NCBI GenBank assembly: GCA_002345205.1
Contig: DDVI01000012.1
Span: forward strand, 1-18,629
DNA: 18,629 nt
Direction: 5' to 3'
From: Bdellovibrionaceae bacterium UBA2316
GTDB taxonomy: Bacteria; Bdellovibrionota; Bdellovibrionia; Bdellovibrionales; Bdellovibrionaceae
Below the pieces are notes generated by a model, which saw nothing but the letters and a program-made list of their open reading frames with translations, was not told where the DNA came from and made no database searches. How positions within the stretch are numbered: the first letter of the stretch is position 1; every line of letters starts with the position of its first letter. Below, in pieces: positions 14,402 through 18,629 of the stretch. The translations under genes and the position numbers were made by a program.

Positions 14402-15120
14402 AACAATTGCCACTCCGGAGATTCACAAGTTACGAGCAGAATACCGCGCCAAACTTCTTTAGCGGGCTCACCTTTGGCTTTTAAATCTGACTGTAGTTGT
14501 AATAGGGTTTGAGTGAAGTAAGGTGGTATTTCATTTGTGCGATAAAATAACTCATAAACCGGTCGAATATTAAGTGACGTTGCATCCGGCAAAGCGTTGA
14601 TATCCAAGCCCGTCTTCGATAAGGCGATCTGCAGTCCTGTTGCTGTCCCTAGAAGCTCTTCGCACATTTGAATTTTAAATGATTCCCGAACAGCATTTGA
14701 ATCATTATGGATAGGTAGATTCGCACCGTTGGAATCGTTTGCGCAATCAATCAATGATAAGCTGTCATTCACATCACAACCGCCGCCTAATTGAGCGCCT
14801 CGTTTTTCAGCCCAATTAAAAGTTAAAGATTCCAAACTAGGAGCTTTAGTTCCATTTTCCGCAGTAAATACATCAGTAAATATACTGATCATATAGCGAC
14901 GATTCGCAATTCTTAGTTGTTTACATGGGGGCGCTAATTCTGTTTCAGCAACGTGATTTGGATCCGGTTCTGCGACACTGTGAAGGCGCGATGAACTTGA
15001 GCCATCGTTTGGATCCGCAAACTGAGAACAGTTCTGAAACAAGAATATTGGGCTTACGACTACAAAGAGTGAAAGGACGCCATATTTAACATAAGGAATT
15101 ATCTTATTCAGCAGTTTCAA
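14398..15120 (-). CDS. Lipoprotein of unknown function in the DUF1501/cytochrome operon
   Basis: I do not recognise the family. The frame is open from ATG 15144, but TTG 15120 is preferred: AAAAGGAG lies 6 bases upstream, and it gives a cleaner signal peptide (240 residues, basic start, hydrophobic 14-28). The lipobox is F28-Q-N-C31, almost identical to that of the next gene. The mature protein starts with a Ser/Asp/Pro-rich linker (32-64) and has five further cysteines (66, 115, 126, 153, 232) but no CxxCH. RIANRRYMISIFTDVF (70-85) and the closing W224-R-G-I-L-L-V-T-C-E-S-P-E-W loosely resemble the start and end signatures of planctomycete DUF1587/1592/1585-type proteins; this is inference. 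It overlaps the DUF1501 gene by 17 bases and the next gene by 4. Confidence 0.7.
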   Translation of the reverse strand: MKLLNKIIPYVKYGVLSLFVVVSPIFLFQNCSQFADPNDGSSSSRLHSVAEPDPNHVAETELAPPCKQLRIANRRYMISIFTDVFTAENGTKAPSLESLTFNWAEKRGAQLGGGCDVNDSLSLIDCANDSNGANLPIHNDSNAVRESFKIQMCEELLGTATGLQIALSKTGLDINALPDATSLNIRPVYELFYRTNEIPPYFTQTLLQLQSDLKAKGEPAKEVWRGILLVTCESPEWQLL

Positions 15121-16792
15121 CGATAGCTCCTTTTCCAAATTCATACTCCAATTTGCCGTCCCTAATTTTAACTAAAGGCGCCGCCAAATTTGAGTACGGG
15201 TTATGATCCACCGAAAGCAATTCCGCAATGGTAGATGCGGGAGCAAGGGGAGTCGGACGGCCTTTCTGATTGTAATCACGAATCGAGGCACCTAAGCCTT
15301 GTGTACCAGCATAGTCGCCGTTTAGTCCTCCGCGAGATACATTGCCTACAACATAGGGACCGCCCGTAAAAGCGCCGCTGATCGCACTAGTCACCATCTG
15401 GTTAAAACCATGGTCTGATCCTGTACTGCTGGTCCGAGTGATCCGACCAAAATCGCTCGTGAATTGAATCAACGTATTGCTAAATGTATTTTTCGCTTTG
15501 AGTTTTGAAATTAACTCTAATAGTCCCGCAGCGATTCCACGATAGTAAGCGTTGAACGCAAAAACATTCGTATGAGATCCCGTTGCGTGCATATCTAAAA
15601 TTAATTCCAAATTTGCGGCGCCTACCGGCGTTTTGTAACCACTTGATGATTCGACCCGAGGAACGAAAAAGTTAAATAAAGAGGTTGCCATTATTTCTAC
15701 GGACTGAGCTAAATTTTCATTGATTACGTATTCGGCCATGGCCAAACCTTCGGCATACACTCCGATGAAAGCATTCGTGAGTGCATTTCGCATGTCATAG
15801 TCTGGACCAAACAAATAGATATCGCCCGACTGAATACCCCAATTAAAACGTTCACCACCGACGCCATTTAAAATAAGATTACTGTCAGCAACAATTGGAT
15901 TTACGCTAATTGAATCAACGTTAAGGCTGCGCACAGCGTCCGCGACAATGCGTTGATAGCGAGGTAGTGCTTCTTGCATATACGCATCTAGATTCCCAAT
16001 GCCTTTTTTCATTAATGCTTCGGCATTTGAAAGACCAGCATTTAGAATTTTAGATGCGGGATTCATTTCCGCACCCTTCGAAGCTAAATTACGTTTTGCT
16101 TTGTCGAATGCATCGGCATTGCGCTCTTTTAAAGAGCGGCCTTCCATCGATGTCGGTTTGCTGAAGCCTACGAGTAAAGTTTTCAGCGGATCATTGATAG
16201 GTAGAACGTTTACGGCTTTACCCTTTTGAGAAATGAAAGATGAGAATGCACCGCGCGCAGGGGCTTGAACAGCTTCAAAAATTTTAGATGAATTGTCTGC
16301 GACCAGACCAGCTAGGCTGGGAACTCCACCAAGGGGCGCCATTTGTTTTGCTGAGTTTGCCGCGTGCCCATCAACGCCAGTGCCGTAACCACGAATCACC
16401 AACATGTTGTCGAGTAGTTTAGAAATACTCGCTGAACCACTAGAGAGTTGCACATTCTGACTAAATAAATGCGGCACTAACATATTATTGTAGGTATGAT
16501 ATTTTACGCCTACTCCCGAAATCGAACCATTTGAATACGAATAGGAATTTCCAGTCATTGGATTGTATTGAAGTTCCCCATCGGTAGCGCTCGTTTTTAA
16601 CCAATGGTCAAACATATACCGCATAGGTGCACCCGGCATCATAACGCTGATATAGTTACGAGCTGTTGTTTGCGAATTAGCTTCCGCCATCGCCCGAGTT
16701 GTGAAGTCATTAACCAGTGTGGTTAAAAAGGCATCTAAAAATAGAGGCGACATAGCAAAAGATGAATTTTTTAGAAACTGTCGGCGCTTCAA
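15104..16792 (-). CDS. DUF1501 family protein with Tat signal
   Basis: A 562-residue exported protein. The start is TTG 16792: GGGGGA lies just upstream, and only this start keeps the twin-arginine signal K2-R-R-Q-F-L-K. A hydrophobic stretch follows (12-27) and AMA (34-36) is a likely cleavage site, so a folded protein is probably sent to the periplasm. The DUF1501 signature is SDFGRITR (446-453) followed by SDHGFNQ (459-465), recalling the sulfatase/alkaline-phosphatase fold. VDGHAANS (140-147) is a further His-containing motif. DUF1501 proteins have no established activity and are often paired with secreted cytochrome-type proteins. Here the CxxCH protein lies 19 bases upstream and two lipoproteins follow in the same operon. 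Confidence 0.82.
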   Translation of the reverse strand: MKRRQFLKNSSFAMSPLFLDAFLTTLVNDFTTRAMAEANSQTTARNYISVMMPGAPMRYMFDHWLKTSATDGELQYNPMTGNSYSYSNGSISGVGVKYHTYNNMLVPHLFSQNVQLSSGSASISKLLDNMLVIRGYGTGVDGHAANSAKQMAPLGGVPSLAGLVADNSSKIFEAVQAPARGAFSSFISQKGKAVNVLPINDPLKTLLVGFSKPTSMEGRSLKERNADAFDKAKRNLASKGAEMNPASKILNAGLSNAEALMKKGIGNLDAYMQEALPRYQRIVADAVRSLNVDSISVNPIVADSNLILNGVGGERFNWGIQSGDIYLFGPDYDMRNALTNAFIGVYAEGLAMAEYVINENLAQSVEIMATSLFNFFVPRVESSSGYKTPVGAANLELILDMHATGSHTNVFAFNAYYRGIAAGLLELISKLKAKNTFSNTLIQFTSDFGRITRTSSTGSDHGFNQMVTSAISGAFTGGPYVVGNVSRGGLNGDYAGTQGLGASIRDYNQKGRPTPLAPASTIAELLSVDHNPYSNLAAPLVKIRDGKLEYEFGKGAIVETAE

Positions 16793-16811
16793 ATTTCCCC
16801 CAAATTAACTC

Positions 16812-18374
16812 TTAAAATTCTTCGCTTCTATAGTAATCAGATGCGATAATTCGTTTGACCAAATTCTTTAGAGATTGGTCCCGTTGAAGTTCTGCCCCCA
16901 GACTTTCAACGAATTCTCTGTTTTTAATATGTTCGGTTGTTAGAAAACGATTCATTTCTGCATAGCGAGGATCTTTTTTGTCATAAAGTGGAACCTGAAT
17001 TCCCGTAAAGAATTCAAAGTAACGTTTAGCAGCGCATGTGTAGAAGTCTTGGGTCTGGGTTATAACATTTCCTAATTCGTCAATGGAACTAATATTTCGA
17101 TCAAGTAACTCGCCGTTAAATAAACGGGTGAGGAATTTCCCCGTCGATTTTTTAATATGAAATTCTAGGTCATCAACGTGAATCCATTCTGCCACTGATG
17201 CTTTTTCTTGGCGGTATTGCGCCAGCATGATCGGAGTTTTCGAAAGAACACGTTCCTGGTTACTACCGCTATCGATTACAAAATAGGCCGATGAACCTGT
17301 GGTTAAATTGCGAGCCACGCCCGCGGCTTGGTCCATCGTTGCATGGCACTGAACACAGCTTGCCGATTTTCTAAACGGAGTTGCAGAGTTTGCGACCACT
17401 AAATTTTGGATATCGTTTTCCCGCAACGTTGGTAACGTCGCACACATGAACGTTTCCATGACTGACTTGATCCAGCGGCGAGGCAGTTTGGTTGTACCAT
17501 TACTTTTCAATCCGCGTCCGTGTCCGTAGTTCATTAGGAAATACGACGGTAGACCGATGATGCCTCCGCCATGGTTGCGAAAGAAGTTGTAGCTATACTC
17601 AAGTGAAGGCTCTGAGCTACCCGGACGAAAAGCACCTAATGGCTCTAAACTTAAATTTCGAACCATGAAACCATCCGTATTTGGCTGAATTCCCACCAAG
17701 GCACCAACCGCTACCAATGGTGCTCTGACGAAATCTTCCGCTGGACGAGCTTCCGCATTTCCTGTGTGAGTGCCATTCATCGATTGAAATAAAATTGTAT
17801 TTAAATCCCAATAACCGTTTTCGCCGAGGGTCGTACGCGACGGTGCACGTGTCGCCCAGTCTCGACCGATGATGGATCGAGTACGAGCGAAATCTTCGAC
17901 ACGAACGGCTTTCAGCCGCTCTGTACCTTTTAATATATCAGAAAAACGGCTGTTACCGAAAAGTGCGCGAGTTAGGAAGTATGACTGTTCATGAGCATCA
18001 TAAACATCAGTGCTGCCGCGATTTAATTCTTCATTGTAATCTTGGATTTGATTCATAGCATTCGCGCTGAACCAAGTGTTGTGAAATTCAAAGAACGTTC
18101 TTAAAACTTTTTGCGGAACCGAGCCCACTGCCGAATTTGAATTTTTTATTAAGCCCTGATTATCCAAAGTGGCTTCATTTAATAGGTTCATGCACGCATC
18201 TATGGCTTTTAATTGTCCGGCTTTGATTTGTGTAAACGTAGGGTCTTTTAACGGAATCGGAGCCTGCACTAATTGCATATAACAACGGCGATACAGTTTC
18301 TGCTCGGTCAAGTTTGCAGAGTTAGCCAAGCTTTGAAGTGTGAATAGAAAAACTAAAAAACCAATGAATTTCAC
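16812..18374 (-). CDS. Secreted single-heme c-type protein, DUF1592/1588/1585-like
   Basis: A 520-residue exported protein. The frame is open from TTG 18404, but GTG 18374 is chosen because GAGGGG lies 6 bases ahead and the product then starts with a classic Sec signal peptide (basic Lys2, hydrophobic 4-14, likely cleavage after ANSA at 17-20). One heme c motif, C340-V-Q-C343-H344, is followed by A-T-M-D, like the DUF1588 motif CxxCHxxxD. The last 80 residues, with FYTCAAKRYFEFFTG, then LKNLVKRIIASDYYRS, resemble the DUF1585 ending. These planctomycete-type modules are known mainly as conserved domains without assigned activity. The central half has no motif I can name. It is the first gene of the operon with DUF1501 and two lipoproteins; redox or envelope function is inferred. 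Confidence 0.78.
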   Translation of the reverse strand: MKFIGFLVFLFTLQSLANSANLTEQKLYRRCYMQLVQAPIPLKDPTFTQIKAGQLKAIDACMNLLNEATLDNQGLIKNSNSAVGSVPQKVLRTFFEFHNTWFSANAMNQIQDYNEELNRGSTDVYDAHEQSYFLTRALFGNSRFSDILKGTERLKAVRVEDFARTRSIIGRDWATRAPSRTTLGENGYWDLNTILFQSMNGTHTGNAEARPAEDFVRAPLVAVGALVGIQPNTDGFMVRNLSLEPLGAFRPGSSEPSLEYSYNFFRNHGGGIIGLPSYFLMNYGHGRGLKSNGTTKLPRRWIKSVMETFMCATLPTLRENDIQNLVVANSATPFRKSASCVQCHATMDQAAGVARNLTTGSSAYFVIDSGSNQERVLSKTPIMLAQYRQEKASVAEWIHVDDLEFHIKKSTGKFLTRLFNGELLDRNISSIDELGNVITQTQDFYTCAAKRYFEFFTGIQVPLYDKKDPRYAEMNRFLTTEHIKNREFVESLGAELQRDQSLKNLVKRIIASDYYRSEEF

Positions 18375-18426
18375 TTTTTTCCCCTCAGAACTGTTTCGGT
18401 CCAATTACACGATCCCCAAAGTCCAT

Positions 18427-18446
18427 ATCCGTTCGAAATTACGGAT
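18427..18446. repeat. 6-bp inverted repeat, possible operator
   Basis: ATCCGT (18427-18432) and ACGGAT (18441-18446) form a perfect 6-bp inverted repeat around an 8-base AT-rich centre. It lies about 55-70 bases ahead of the GTG start at 18374, near where a promoter for the envelope operon is expected, so a dimeric regulator could bind here. The repeat is seen; the role is a guess. Confidence 0.3.
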
Positions 18447-18558
18447 GATATAGGTATTCATGTTCAAATTCCATTCCTTGTCTTGGTTTGGGAATGTGTT
18501 TCGATTTGAACCGGAGTTTCGTCTTTAGGTCTTTGGTGGGGCAGATGGGGGATTTTGC

Positions 18559-18602
18559 GGGTGTATACTGATTGAACGTCTGGATGGAAACTCAATACAC
18601 CC
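18559..18602. repeat. 8-bp inverted repeat with extended stem
   Basis: GGGTGTAT (18559-18566) is exactly complementary to ATACACCC (18595-18602). Skipping two bases (AC) on the left, TGA (18569-18571) also pairs with TCA (18592-18594), giving an 11-bp stem with a small bulge and a 20-base loop. No T-run follows on the plus strand. It may be an RNA hairpin, the end of a gene lying outside the window, or an operator. Confidence 0.35.
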
Positions 18603-18629
18603 TCTAAACCGGGATTTTTCGTATCAAAA

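Larger units (their letters stand above)
18375..18629. other. Non-coding right end, upstream of the four-gene envelope operon
   Basis: This stretch has no supportable gene. On the minus strand it should hold the promoter of the DUF1501 operon; TGTAAT at about 18404-18409 (minus strand) resembles a sigma-70 -10 box, but no good -35 lies 17 bases further. It contains two inverted repeats listed separately. An 18-codon open frame on the minus strand (18405-18461) has no convincing ribosome binding site. Confidence 0.35.

Noticed and set aside
15999..16229. Plus-strand open frame inside the DUF1501 gene, and similar antisense frames across the window
   Set aside because: They mirror the codon structure of well-supported genes and show no domain, signal peptide or ribosome binding site of their own.
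18405..18461. An 18-codon minus-strand open frame that could be a leader peptide for the envelope operon
   Set aside because: No convincing Shine-Dalgarno, no runs of regulatory codons and no attenuator-like hairpin after it.

Overview
The window looks like chromosomal DNA from a Bdellovibrio-like predatory bacterium (Bdellovibrionota). This is inferred from the AT-rich base composition (roughly 40% GC by eye), dense gene packing, an HD-GYP protein, PilZ/GYF proteins, many secreted lipoproteins with an unusual F-Q-N-C lipobox, and a VWA lipoprotein of a style common in that group. A Pseudobdellovibrio-type genome would fit the base composition, but no marker gene here proves it. I see no mobile element, CRISPR array, tRNA or rRNA.

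Layout. (1) 37-2489, plus strand: an HD-GYP cyclic-di-GMP phosphodiesterase-type protein behind a near-consensus flagellar sigma-28 (FliA) promoter, then a secreted phospholipase-D-fold protein with altered HKD motifs. (2) 2484-7526, minus strand: a four-gene operon reading HAD hydrolase -> RsmI-family methyltransferase -> HrpB helicase -> GNAT/OlsB-like acyltransferase. (3) 7672-10779, plus strand: phnD-phnC-phnE, a phosphonate/phosphite-type ABC importer, with a hotdog thioesterase in the same operon. (4) 10771-11409, minus strand: a stand-alone response regulator, diverging from (5) 11587-13382, plus strand: a GYF-GYF-PilZ protein translationally coupled to a VWA lipoprotein. The shared intergenic region carries sigma-28-like elements on both strands. 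(6) 13379-18374, minus strand: a four-gene envelope operon encoding a secreted CxxCH protein resembling the planctomycete DUF1592/1588/1585 type, a Tat-exported DUF1501 protein, a lipoprotein, and a lipoprotein with a LamG-like domain and a c-type cytochrome end. (7) 18375-18629: an upstream region with two inverted repeats.

How the parts fit. Two cyclic-di-GMP-related genes (HD-GYP and PilZ), and possibly the response regulator, appear tied to the flagellar sigma factor. This suggests a motility-linked signalling set whose PilZ member is coupled to a cell-surface VWA lipoprotein. The four-gene operon in (6) is the best candidate for an undescribed system: a periplasmic or outer-membrane assembly combining two single-heme proteins, a DUF1501 protein and two lipoproteins with matching lipoboxes. 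All three convergent gene pairs in the window overlap at their stop codons, leaving no room for ordinary terminators.
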